From the NCBI GenBank assembly GCA_041160955.1, contig JBEAVK010000110.1:1-64000 (forward strand): a stretch of 64,000 nucleotides of DNA, given 5' to 3'. Position 1 is the first letter of the stretch. Each line of letters starts with the position of its first letter. Shown here one piece after another: positions 1 to 7,953 of the stretch. The notes under the pieces are model-generated. The model saw nothing but the letters and a program-made list of their open reading frames with translations, made no database searches and was not told where the DNA came from. The position numbers and the translations under genes were made by a program. Origin of the DNA: M3007 sp041160955. GTDB lineage: Bacteria; Bacteroidota; Bacteroidia; Chitinophagales; Saprospiraceae.

Positions 1-643
1 TTTGTGGGCAACTATATTTTTGTATTTCATTATTGTACTGTTTGGTGTGGCTGTGGCGGAGCGTAAAAAATCAGCATTGTTCGCCGGTTTAATTGGCTTA
101 ACTATCTTACTCGCATTCCAAGCGTATAGAAGTGTGCAGCAGTTCGATCAACACAGTATTTGTATTTACAGCATTAATAAAGGGACTTTGATTGATGTGT
201 TTGAAGGAAAAGAACGTATCACTCTTTTAGATAGTATCAGCGCAAAACAAGAAACTTTTGCTGCACAAGGACACCGGTGGGCAATGGGGGTAGCGCATAC
301 TACGCATGATGCAAGTACAGACGAGCAAAGTGGTTGGGAATACCATAAATTAAATAATAATTATATTTTATATTTTTCATTTTCTTCGCTGTCCATCATA
401 CAAGCATCTATCCCATCCGCTAGTGAGGGCATAAACCAAATAGAAACAAGCGCATTGCTACTCAGGAAAGGTGCGCCAGTTACAATTCAAGAATGCTTGA
501 TGCATTTTAAAACTTCGTTATTTATATTTGACCAAACTAGTTCCCGACGACAAATAGAAAAATGGAAATTAGAATGTCAGCAATTGGGTTTAACGGGGTA
601 CGACATACGGGAAAAGGGATATTTTGAAATGACCGAACGTTAA
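1..643 (+). CDS. ComEC/Rec2-like competence protein, C-terminal fragment (5' end outside window)
   Basis: The frame is open to the left edge, so this is the tail of a longer gene. The visible part starts with one or two hydrophobic segments (about residues 1-40) followed by a soluble region of about 170 residues. The end of the protein, with FDQTSSRRQIEKWKLECQQL and a final EKGYFEM stretch, resembles from memory the C-terminus of Bacteroidota ComEC proteins, the inner-membrane channel that takes up single-stranded DNA during transformation. The HSICIYSINKGT-like segment fits the same family. The catalytic or channel core is not visible, so the call rests on the tail alone. An unrelated membrane protein cannot be excluded. 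Confidence 0.6.
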   Translation, partial: LWATIFLYFIIVLFGVAVAERKKSALFAGLIGLTILLAFQAYRSVQQFDQHSICIYSINKGTLIDVFEGKERITLLDSISAKQETFAAQGHRWAMGVAHTTHDASTDEQSGWEYHKLNNNYILYFSFSSLSIIQASIPSASEGINQIETSALLLRKGAPVTIQECLMHFKTSLFIFDQTSSRRQIEKWKLECQQLGLTGYDIREKGYFEMTER

Positions 644-691
644 TCATATTATGTGGTTGCTTGGCATACAGTCCAATCTCATCGTCACCTT

Positions 692-1777
692 CTAAACCAA
701 CGCCTCCTTACTACTCATCCTGTAATTCATATACAGTATCGTACAAAGCAGCAGCACCGCACCCGCTTGGTGGTAAACACCCAGATCAACAGGTATTTTG
801 GCTTTGCAATTGATAATGGTAATAATACCCAGCAATACCTGTACGCATACCATACCTGCCATAGCCCAAAGCGATTGACGGAATGGGGCAGAAGTATTAT
901 TGCGGTTTTTCAAAACCATCCAAAAAATAACACCCGTGAGGATATAGGCCAGATTACGGTGCATAAACTGGATAAATGTCGGCATAAATGAGTTTGCATC
1001 GTAATGAATGAAACTATCGGGATGCCATTGTGCCAAATCCAACAGAATGGCCGGTAGGTACGACCCATTCATGGATGGCCACGTCGGGTAACTCAAACCA
1101 GCCTTGCTGCCCGACATCATGGCTCCTAGCGCGATCTGAACAAAGGTAAGCCCTAGCAATACCCAGCCAAAACGTTTGGTGCGCTGCGGCACTACAGCCT
1201 CTATTTTGGGTTGAATGGCAATAAATGCAGTCCACAGCAGATAACTAAAGATCACCAATGCCATGGTCAAATGGAGCGTAAGGTTATAAGCATTCACCCA
1301 CGGGCGTTTGATCAAGCCGCTCGCGACCATAATCCAACCAAAAAATCCTTCCAACCCAGCCAATGCGACTACCCAAAGTAAACGCGGCACCAATCGACGC
1401 GAAAACATGCCTTTAAAAAGGAAAATGAAAAAAGGAATGATAAACACCACAAACATGAGTCGCGCCCATAGCCTATGAAAATATTCCCAAAAGAAAATAA
1501 ACTTAAACTGATCCATCGTCATGCCTAAGTTGATCTTTGTATATTGCGGTGTGGCCTTGTACAATTCAAATTCCGAATTCCAAGCCGCCTCGTTCATAGG
1601 AGGCAGCGCTCCGGTAACAATCTCCCATTTGGTAATACTCAATCCGCTTCCGGTCAGCCTTGTAATACCGCCGATGACGATTTGAAAAAAAATCATAACA
1701 AGTCCTGTAATCAACCAGATCTTCACGATACGCGGAATATTGGAATCAGAACGGTACTTTAATATAGAATTAGCCAT
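692..1777 (-). CDS. ctaA: Heme A synthase, COX15/CtaA family
   Basis: A 361-residue polytopic inner-membrane protein that oxidises the C8 methyl of heme O to a formyl group, making heme A for aa3-type cytochrome oxidases. The N-terminal signature GGITRLTGSGLSITKW is followed by GALPPMNEAAW, and four histidines sit in or next to membrane helices (WEYFHRLWAR, NLTLHLTMAL, FMHRNLAYIL, GVYHQAGAVL), as expected for the two heme sites. Length and motif order match the COX15-type subgroup rather than the shorter Bacillus type. It is a single gene, divergent from the M28 peptidase across the candidate origin region. A TAnnTTTG promoter element lies about 75 bases upstream of the start. It implies a heme-A-dependent aerobic respiratory chain. 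Confidence 0.95.
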   Translation of the reverse strand: MANSILKYRSDSNIPRIVKIWLITGLVMIFFQIVIGGITRLTGSGLSITKWEIVTGALPPMNEAAWNSEFELYKATPQYTKINLGMTMDQFKFIFFWEYFHRLWARLMFVVFIIPFFIFLFKGMFSRRLVPRLLWVVALAGLEGFFGWIMVASGLIKRPWVNAYNLTLHLTMALVIFSYLLWTAFIAIQPKIEAVVPQRTKRFGWVLLGLTFVQIALGAMMSGSKAGLSYPTWPSMNGSYLPAILLDLAQWHPDSFIHYDANSFMPTFIQFMHRNLAYILTGVIFWMVLKNRNNTSAPFRQSLWAMAGMVCVQVLLGIITIINCKAKIPVDLGVYHQAGAVLLLCTILYMNYRMSSKEALV

Positions 1778-1852
1778 GTGTATGTTTTTGTGTGTGGATG
1801 CCGAGGGTTTGACCTTCTTTTTTGAAAAACCAGCGCATTTTTATATTTCAAA

Positions 1853-1860
1853 CAAAAGTA
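1853..1860 (-). promoter_or_regulatory. Bacteroidota -7 element for ctaA
   Basis: TACTTTTG on the minus strand matches TAnnTTTG. A TTG at 1880-1882 on the same strand is 19 bases further upstream and fits the -33 element. Confidence 0.65.
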
Positions 1861-1869
1861 GAACAAGTT

Positions 1870-2250
1870 TTTCAACCGACAATCCACATCTTCTTTAATA
1901 GTATTTAATTATATTCTTTTTAAATTAAAAAATCGACCATTATTATTACTGGTGTTAGTTTGTTAGGAACGTTGTAACTGCTATATCACTTTTTTAATAC
2001 ACCATTCACCAACGTACTTATGCACAATATGAACCCGTAATTATGAGGGTTTTAGGGTACTTACAAACACCTCTGTGGACAATTTTTAGGTTTATGTCTT
2101 AGCTCTTTCAATTGCACCAAGATTGTTAGCTACCGTTGGGCTAGTTTTGTTTATCCACCAAACTAACAGAGCTAACAGTGGATAACCGACTAACAACTAG
2201 GGTAGGTGTTGGCCACTGTGTAGAACCCTATAGGTTATCAACGTAAAATG
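1870..2250. other. Candidate chromosomal replication origin (DnaA-box cluster)
   Basis: This lies in the largest gene-free stretch of the window (1778-2495), between divergent genes. It holds 9-mers close to the DnaA box TTATCCACA on both strands: TTATGCACA at 2018-2026, TTGTCCACA (minus) at 2074-2082, TTATCCACC at 2151-2159 and TTATCCACT (minus) at 2177-2185, each one mismatch off. A weaker TTATCAACG lies at 2235-2243. A long A/T-only-like stretch at about 1898-1945 could serve as an unwinding element. rsmG (gidB), often near oriC, lies 1.5 kb away. No perfect consensus box is present and dnaA is not in the window. The call is inference from box density and position. Confidence 0.5.
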
Positions 2251-2368
2251 GTGGGTTTCTCGAAAAATTAAACAACTGATAATTAGCATATTGCGTATTT
2301 TGACTAAAATGCATGTTTGTAAATTTATAAACATAATGTTTCGATAGTATTTAGAACACATATTCTCG

Positions 2369-2376
2369 TATCTTTG
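2369..2376 (+). promoter_or_regulatory. Bacteroidota -7 element for the M28 peptidase
   Basis: TATCTTTG fits TAnnTTTG and is followed by GCC. It implies a 5' leader of about 110 bases before the chosen start at 2496. No clear TTG -33 element is visible. Confidence 0.5.
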
Positions 2377-2495
2377 CCTTAAATTCAATACCCAAGATCA
2401 TACTCCTAAACAATATTGGAGCGTTATTAGTTTACGCTAATACCATGGAAGCAAAAAATTGGTCACTAATTCACTACAACATCATATTTTTAAAA

Positions 2496-3731
2496 ATGAA
2501 TAAATATACTATACTCCTTGCCGCCTTTATTTTTAGCGCGGTACTGCTACCAGCACAGGAATCTTTCTTTTCCGAAAAAGTAATTAAGAAGCATGTTAGC
2601 TATCTCGCCTCCGACAAACTAAAAGGTCGCGGTACTGGTAGCAAAGAAGAAATTAAGGCATCTGAATATATTGCCAAATATTTTGAAAAAGCAGGACTTA
2701 CCCCAAAGGGCGATAATGGCACATGGTACCATGGGTTTAGTTTTCACAAGTCAACCGATCCGCATGGAATGAACCACGATGGGCCGGAAGTAAAAAGTAG
2801 GAACGTGGTAGGGTTTTTGGACAATGGAAGTCCGTTTACGATTGTCATCGGTGCCCACTACGATCACTTGGGTATGGGACACGATCATAATTCCCTCGAT
2901 GCTAATCCGGTAGGCAAAATACACAACGGTGCAGATGATAATGCTTCGGGTACAGCAGGTGTTATTGAACTAGCGCGGTACTACGTAAATAATGGTGTAA
3001 AGGAAAGCCATAACTTTTTATTTATTTGCTTTTCTGGAGAGGAGTTGGGTTTATTGGGTTCCAAAAAATTTACAGAAACACCCACGATTGATCTTTCCAC
3101 CGTTAGTTTTATGCTTAATATGGATATGATTGGTCGCCTTAACGAAGAAAAAAGACTCGTTATAGGAGGCGTAGGTACTTCACCTGCTTTTGTGCCCGTC
3201 ATCAATGGTTTGAAAACAGATATTGGTATTAAAAAAGATAGCGCAGGTATGGGCCCTAGCGATCATGCTTCTTTTTATATGAAAAACATCCCCGTTCTTT
3301 TTGCTTTCACGGGGCAACATAGCGATTACCACAAACCCACAGATGATACCAAGAAAGTAAATTTTTCAGGAGAGGTAAAAATACTTAACCTAATGACCCA
3401 AATTATTAATCAATTGGATCATGCGCCAAAATTACTATTTCAGGAAACAAAAACCAATGAATCGGATGCACCAAGGTTTAAAGTGACACTGGGTATTATG
3501 CCCGATTATACCTACGAAGGAAAAGGTGTAAAAGTAGATGGTGTGACGGATAGCAAACCGGCGGCTAAAGCAGGCGTTAAAAAAGACGATATTATTGTTG
3601 GCCTTGGCGATTTTGATGTGACGGATATGCAGGTGTATATGAAAGCATTAGCAGCACATAAAAAAGGCGATAAAACAAAAGTAAAAGTAAAACGAGGCGA
3701 AGAAACGAAAACTTTGGATTTGCAGTTTTAG
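2496..3731 (+). CDS. Secreted M28-family zinc aminopeptidase with C-terminal PDZ domain
   Basis: A 411-residue exported peptidase. The start at 2496 is chosen because it begins directly with a signal peptide (MNKYTILLAAFIFSAVLLPAQ-like). The upstream in-frame ATG at 2445 would put 17 non-conserved residues in front of it. The co-catalytic zinc ligands of M28 peptidases are visible in order: the His of GAHYDHLG, the Asp of GADDNASGT, the Glu-Glu of FSGEELGLLGS, the Asp of LNMDMIGR, and the His of GQHSDYHKPTDD. The last about 90 residues (TLGIMPDYTYEGKGVKVDGV and on) form a PDZ domain, a common partner in Bacteroidota M28 proteins. It probably releases N-terminal amino acids from peptides in the periplasm or outside the cell. 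It converges with rsmG. Confidence 0.9.
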   Translation: MNKYTILLAAFIFSAVLLPAQESFFSEKVIKKHVSYLASDKLKGRGTGSKEEIKASEYIAKYFEKAGLTPKGDNGTWYHGFSFHKSTDPHGMNHDGPEVKSRNVVGFLDNGSPFTIVIGAHYDHLGMGHDHNSLDANPVGKIHNGADDNASGTAGVIELARYYVNNGVKESHNFLFICFSGEELGLLGSKKFTETPTIDLSTVSFMLNMDMIGRLNEEKRLVIGGVGTSPAFVPVINGLKTDIGIKKDSAGMGPSDHASFYMKNIPVLFAFTGQHSDYHKPTDDTKKVNFSGEVKILNLMTQIINQLDHAPKLLFQETKTNESDAPRFKVTLGIMPDYTYEGKGVKVDGVTDSKPAAKAGVKKDDIIVGLGDFDVTDMQVYMKALAAHKKGDKTKVKVKRGEETKTLDLQF

Positions 3732-3744
3732 ACACAATTAGTGC

Positions 3745-4383
3745 TTATCCCTGTACATAAACCACATATTTTTCAGCAAAAAATTCATTTTTTAAGAAAT
3801 CTCGAATAGGCATTACCTCTACATATTTATTGCTTTTTCCCGGTAACGCCTTTACTTCGTCGGCTATATCACCGCCCTTTAGCGCAATAAGGCCATTGGG
3901 ATAAGCATGCGTATGCTTCTGCTTGATTAAAGATTGACACCAGGCCATCAGTTGAGCCAATGGAGCAACGGCACGCGTTACTACAAAATCAAATTGGCCA
4001 GTCATTTTAAGGCTTTCAGCACGCGTGTGTATGGCTTTTACATTCGTTAATCCTAAGGCTGCGACGACCTCCTCTACTACTTTGATTTTTTTGCCAATAC
4101 TATCCACAAGAACAAAATGAACTTCTGGAAACATGATGGCCAAAGGAATACCCGGAAAGCCACCGCCAGTACCCAAATCCAAAATTTTTGCTCCGGGATT
4201 GAACTCAAATGATTTGGCAATGCACAACGAATGTAGTACATGCCTTTCGTTCAGGTTTTCAATATCTTGCCGCGACACTACATTGATTTTGCTATTCCAA
4301 TCGGCGTACAAAGGTTGCAATTGTAGCAATTGTGCTACTTGGTGGTCGGTGAGTTTTGGGAAATATACCTTAAAATCAGTCAT
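3745..4383 (-). CDS. rsmG: 16S rRNA (guanine527-N7)-methyltransferase RsmG (GidB)
   Basis: A 212-residue SAM-dependent methyltransferase that methylates G527 of 16S rRNA. The glycine-rich SAM motif ILDLGTGGGFPGIPLAI and the preceding INVVSRQDIENLNERHVLHSL block are diagnostic for RsmG. The start is placed at the MTDFKVYF methionine; ten extra upstream residues in frame show no family similarity. A promoter element lies 54 bases upstream. It sits downstream of xseA on the same strand but has its own promoter. Its presence near the DnaA-box cluster fits the frequent location of gidB near the origin in bacteria. Confidence 0.95.
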   Translation of the reverse strand: MTDFKVYFPKLTDHQVAQLLQLQPLYADWNSKINVVSRQDIENLNERHVLHSLCIAKSFEFNPGAKILDLGTGGGFPGIPLAIMFPEVHFVLVDSIGKKIKVVEEVVAALGLTNVKAIHTRAESLKMTGQFDFVVTRAVAPLAQLMAWCQSLIKQKHTHAYPNGLIALKGGDIADEVKALPGKSNKYVEVMPIRDFLKNEFFAEKYVVYVQG

Positions 4384-4436
4384 TGATTCGTTTTTTACCA
4401 CACATTGGATCACCCAATGTTACTGGAAATTTTGCG

Positions 4437-4444
4437 CAAAAGTA
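4437..4444 (-). promoter_or_regulatory. Bacteroidota -7 element for rsmG
   Basis: TACTTTTG on the minus strand, 54 bases before the chosen start at 4383. No convincing -33 TTG is seen. Confidence 0.5.
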
Positions 4445-4513
4445 GTTGTTTCTAACGAGTTTATACTGTAAAACGGTTAATTAGACTTGAAAAAACATTG
4501 GTCATAGCAAGAA

Positions 4514-5749
4514 TTACGCCACCACACTATCCACATTTCCCGTCCCCAGCCTAGTCTGTATGCGATCGCCCGCCTTTAGTTCTGCTACATTTAGTACCGC
4601 TTTCTCATTTTTCAGGGTAATGCTGAACCCGCGTAGCAAGGTGGTTTCGGGCGCAAGCGCCTGAGCAAGTTCGGTCAGTTGGTCCAAATGTCTTTGTTCT
4701 TCTTTGAGTCGTTGTCGAGCCAATACAGGAATATCCAAGGCGTATGATGCTAGATTATTATGGGCTACTGCCAGGGAGCGTTCCGCAGCACTTTGTACTA
4801 TATTTTGGGCAAATTGTAACGATTCAAGGGCATAGCGTACATTGCGCTGGCCAATATGACTAACATGGGTGGCCATTTCCACTAAAAGAGATTCAAAACG
4901 GAGTGCCCGTTCAATTAAAAAGTCGGCAACAGCAGTAGGTGTTTTAAAAGCAGTATGCGCTACCATATCCAAAACAGATTCGTCTATTTCGTGCCCAATG
5001 CCAGAAAAAACAGGCAATGGCATTGCCGCAACCATTTTTCCTACTTCGAGACTATCAAAGGCGGACAAATCGAGCCTTGCGCCGCCGCCACGTATGATAA
5101 CTACTACATCAAAATTATTGTATGCCTGTGCAATATGATTCAATGCTGCGCAAATTTCAGGTTCGGCATTGCGCCCCTGTACTGCGGCAAAAAAACATTG
5201 ATACCGAAAAGTGTAACCAAAAGAGTTTTCCTCCAAATGTGTCTTAAAATCGTGGAAACCAGCCGCATCTTGCGAAGTAATAACAGCAATGCGTTGTAAA
5301 ACGAGCGGTAGCGGAAGTGTATTATTGAGGTGTAAAAGGCCATCTTTACGCAGAGCATCAATCGTCTGCCGGCGTTGGAGTGCCATAATGCCCATCGAAA
5401 AGGCAGGATCGATATTTTCGATGTGTAATTTTAAGCCATAACGTTCGTGGTAATCAACACGTACCAATAAACGTGCCTGTACGCCCGCACTTAGTACTAA
5501 TTCGGACAATTGACCATGCTCCATCACCAACCGTCTCCTATCACGTTGCCAAACAATAGCTTGCGCCTGAGCAACAATATCATCTTCCAATAGCCCTTGT
5601 GATGCACCTTTTTGCACTAAAGCAAGATACAGATGCCCACGCGACAAGTTCGCCTCTGCAATTTCTGCGGTGATCCAAATTGGTTCGCGGAAATTGAGGG
5701 CGATTACTTGTCTTATATGTGCATTGAGATCTTGAAGCGTATAAACCAT
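4514..5749 (-). CDS. xseA: Exodeoxyribonuclease VII large subunit
   Basis: A 411-residue large subunit of exonuclease VII, which degrades single-stranded DNA into oligonucleotides. The N-terminal OB-fold is visible (YTLQDLNAHIRQVI, IWITAEIAEANLSRGHLYLAL). The catalytic core contains RIAVITSQDAAGFHDFKTHL, VVIIRGGGARLDLSAFDS and FSGIGHEIDESVLDMVAH-like motifs typical of XseA. A helical, probably coiled-coil region follows, and then a short C-terminal strand region (LLRGFSITLK). The small subunit gene xseB, often adjacent, is not next to it. It begins 8 bases after the pyk stop codon, so it is probably co-transcribed with pyk. Confidence 0.95.
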   Translation of the reverse strand: MVYTLQDLNAHIRQVIALNFREPIWITAEIAEANLSRGHLYLALVQKGASQGLLEDDIVAQAQAIVWQRDRRRLVMEHGQLSELVLSAGVQARLLVRVDYHERYGLKLHIENIDPAFSMGIMALQRRQTIDALRKDGLLHLNNTLPLPLVLQRIAVITSQDAAGFHDFKTHLEENSFGYTFRYQCFFAAVQGRNAEPEICAALNHIAQAYNNFDVVVIIRGGGARLDLSAFDSLEVGKMVAAMPLPVFSGIGHEIDESVLDMVAHTAFKTPTAVADFLIERALRFESLLVEMATHVSHIGQRNVRYALESLQFAQNIVQSAAERSLAVAHNNLASYALDIPVLARQRLKEEQRHLDQLTELAQALAPETTLLRGFSITLKNEKAVLNVAELKAGDRIQTRLGTGNVDSVVA

Positions 5750-5757
5750 TTGGTTTT

Positions 5758-7245
5758 TTATTCAACCACTGTAACTTTCATCATATTTGTCCGGTACCTA
5801 CGCTCAATTGGCATAGATCCAGTATTGATAATAATATCATCTGTTTCTACGTAGCCCGCTTCTTTCAAAATTTCAACAGAATCTTGGATCGTCTCGTCGG
5901 TTGTTTTGAATTTGTCGTAATGAAAACAAGAAACGCCCCAAACCAAGTTCAAGGTATTGAGCATACTCACCTGATCGCTAAAAATGTAAATATGCGCATT
6001 TGGCCTGAAACTACTCACTTTAAATGCGGTATAACCCGAAGTAGTCATCCCTACAATACCTTTTGCACCCAACTCTTCGGCCACTCGGCAAGCATTAAAA
6101 CAAACCACATCAGACTGGAATGTTTTGGATTTTTCAATTGCAGTGGGACGTTTGTGTTTAATATTGGGCCAATAGTGTTTTTCTGCTTCGCGAATAATCC
6201 TAGTCATCGCTTCAACAACCAATACAGGGTGGTCACCTACCGATGTTTCCCCAGAAAGCATTACAGCATCAGCGCCATCAAAAACGGCATTGGCTACATC
6301 GGTGATTTCAGCACGGGTAGGTGATGGGTTTTTGATCATAGAATCCATCATTTGAGTAGCCACAATAACTGGGCGACTAAACTGCATACACAATTGTACA
6401 ATTTGCTTTTGTGTAATTGGCAATTGCTCGATCGGCATTTCCACACCGAGATCACCACGTGCTACCATAATGCCATTGCTGGCCTTAATGATTTCGCGTA
6501 GGTTTTTAACGGCTTCGGGTTTTTCAATTTTTGAAATGACCTTAGCAGGGTGGCCTACGGCATTAACACGTTCTATCAAATCAAGAATATCGCGTTCTTT
6601 GCGTACAAAAGACAAAGCAATCCAATTGACAGGTTGTGTTAGGATATAATCCAGATCCTCAATATCTTTTTCTGTCAATGCAGGCAATTGTACATTGGTA
6701 TCCGGCAAGTTAACACCTTTATTACTACTCAATACGCCATCGTGTAGGCAACGGAGTTTAACAGTATCTACTTTATTGGTCTCGGCTACTTCAAATACCA
6801 GTTTACCATCGTCCATGAGGATACGTTCGCCTACATTGCAATCTTCAGCAAAACGCTCATAACTCATGTAAATTTTTTCCATAGTACCTAGCACCTCTTC
6901 ATTTACAAGCGTAATAATATCGCCATTTTTGAGTGGTAGGGCATTATCTTTGATTTTGCCCACACGCAATTTTGGTCCTTGCAAATCGGCAAGAATAGCT
7001 ACGTGGGTATTGAGTTCTTCGTTAAGGGCGCAAATGTGATCAATTACTTTTTGGTGGTCTTCGTGTGATCCATGACTAAAATTGAGCCGAAAAACATCCA
7101 CCCCAGCGATAGCCAACTCTTTAAGTTGATCATAAGAATTACAAGCAGGGCCTACGGTGGCCACTATCTTAGTATTTTGCCAACCTGCTTTACGCAAATT
7201 AGCTGGTGTTTGGGCTTTATTCGCTTCTTTATCAGCACTTACCAT
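5758..7245 (-). CDS. pyk: Pyruvate kinase
   Basis: A 495-residue glycolytic enzyme converting phosphoenolpyruvate and ADP to pyruvate and ATP. The start is set at MVSADKEANK, because the 16 upstream in-frame residues lie next to the promoter element and look non-coding. Visible motifs are TKIVATVGPACNSYDQL, DVFRLNFSHGSHEDH, ILADLQGPKLRVG, the active-site stretch VISKIEKPEAVKNL, MVARGDLGVEMP, VATQMMDSM and the MLSGETSVGDHP loop. The C-terminal allosteric domain is complete. It is the first gene of a pyk-xseA unit. A promoter element lies 46 bases upstream. Confidence 0.97.
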   Translation of the reverse strand: MVSADKEANKAQTPANLRKAGWQNTKIVATVGPACNSYDQLKELAIAGVDVFRLNFSHGSHEDHQKVIDHICALNEELNTHVAILADLQGPKLRVGKIKDNALPLKNGDIITLVNEEVLGTMEKIYMSYERFAEDCNVGERILMDDGKLVFEVAETNKVDTVKLRCLHDGVLSSNKGVNLPDTNVQLPALTEKDIEDLDYILTQPVNWIALSFVRKERDILDLIERVNAVGHPAKVISKIEKPEAVKNLREIIKASNGIMVARGDLGVEMPIEQLPITQKQIVQLCMQFSRPVIVATQMMDSMIKNPSPTRAEITDVANAVFDGADAVMLSGETSVGDHPVLVVEAMTRIIREAEKHYWPNIKHKRPTAIEKSKTFQSDVVCFNACRVAEELGAKGIVGMTTSGYTAFKVSSFRPNAHIYIFSDQVSMLNTLNLVWGVSCFHYDKFKTTDETIQDSVEILKEAGYVETDDIIINTGSMPIERRYRTNMMKVTVVE

Positions 7246-7290
7246 AATGTAACTTCTTTTAGTGTAAATTTTACAATTAGTTTGAAGCAA

Positions 7291-7298
7291 CAAAAGTA
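7291..7298 (-). promoter_or_regulatory. Bacteroidota -7 element for pyk
   Basis: TACTTTTG on the minus strand, 46 bases before the pyk start chosen at 7245. Its position supports the downstream start. Confidence 0.5.
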
Positions 7299-7584
7299 CA
7301 GCATCCCATTGAAAATATATTGTGGCACCTCATTATTTATATAAAAACTATCTTTTTAATGGCTTAACGCCCAATTTAAACGAGAATCAGAAAAACACTT
7401 ATTGGTTTGTAACATAGTGTGAACCAATGAATAAGGTGTGGATATAGCGCAAATTCGCTGATGCCTGGCAGAAGATTAAAACAAAAAAATAGCCAAAATA
7501 TTTTTTTACCGCAAAAAACATCGTTCCTTTGCAGCCGAAAATTCATTTTTTCAGCATTATTAATTAACTTTTTAGTAAAAAAAC
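7299..7584. other. Intergenic region between pyk and acpP
   Basis: This is a divergent gap. A variant -7 element for acpP, TTCCTTTG, lies at 7524-7531 (one base off TAnnTTTG), giving a leader of about 50 bases. Apart from A/T-rich runs near 7480-7510 nothing else is recognised. Confidence 0.4.
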
Positions 7585-7827
7585 ATGGCAGAAGATACTT
7601 TAGTAAAACGTATAAAAGAAATTATCACTGAAAAATTAGGCGTAGATCCTGAAGAAGTTACTCCTGAAGCTAATTTCATTGCAGACCTTGGTGCTGACTC
7701 CCTTGATACTGTTGAATTGATTATGGAATTTGAAAAAGAATTTGAAGTATCAATTCCAGATGAGGCGGCAGAAAAAATCACTACTGTTGGTCACGCCATC
7801 CAGTATATCGCGGCAAATATTGCCTAA
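7585..7827 (+). CDS. acpP: Acyl carrier protein
   Basis: An 80-residue acidic carrier protein that holds growing acyl chains on a 4'-phosphopantetheine arm during fatty acid synthesis. The attachment motif GADSLDTVELIMEFEKEF places the modified serine at residue 39. Length, charge and helix pattern are canonical. It is alone on its transcript: a strong intrinsic terminator begins 73 bases after the stop. fabF, the usual neighbour, is absent here. The gene uses frequent A/T-ending codons, typical of a highly expressed gene in this group. Confidence 0.97.
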   Translation: MAEDTLVKRIKEIITEKLGVDPEEVTPEANFIADLGADSLDTVELIMEFEKEFEVSIPDEAAEKITTVGHAIQYIAANIA

Positions 7828-7899
7828 TTAACGAATATAGGAAGCCGTTTTGTAATTATATATTCAAGACAAAACATCTTTTGGCCTTTATGGCTTTAA

Positions 7900-7939
7900 C
7901 ATGAGTCATTCTGTATGTGCAGGATGACTTATGTTTTTT
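7900..7939 (+). terminator. Intrinsic terminator of acpP
   Basis: A 14-pair stem (7900-7913 with 7920-7933, two G-U pairs), a 6-base loop and then six T. It ends one base before the promoter of the next gene, so the upstream in-frame ATG at 7915 lies inside the hairpin and is not a start. Confidence 0.85.
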
Positions 7940-7940
7940 A

Positions 7941-7948
7941 TACCTTTG
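7941..7948 (+). promoter_or_regulatory. Bacteroidota -7 element of the amidohydrolase gene
   Basis: TACCTTTG with only five bases to the ATG at 7954. The transcript would be leaderless or nearly so. Confidence 0.7.
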
Positions 7949-7953
7949 CGGAA

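Noticed and set aside
2197..2388. Minus-strand 63-residue frame in the candidate origin region
   Set aside because: Low-complexity, A/T-rich, no family resemblance and overlaps DnaA-box and promoter elements.
7915..7953. Earlier start for the amidohydrolase
   Set aside because: The codons lie within the acpP terminator hairpin and its promoter.
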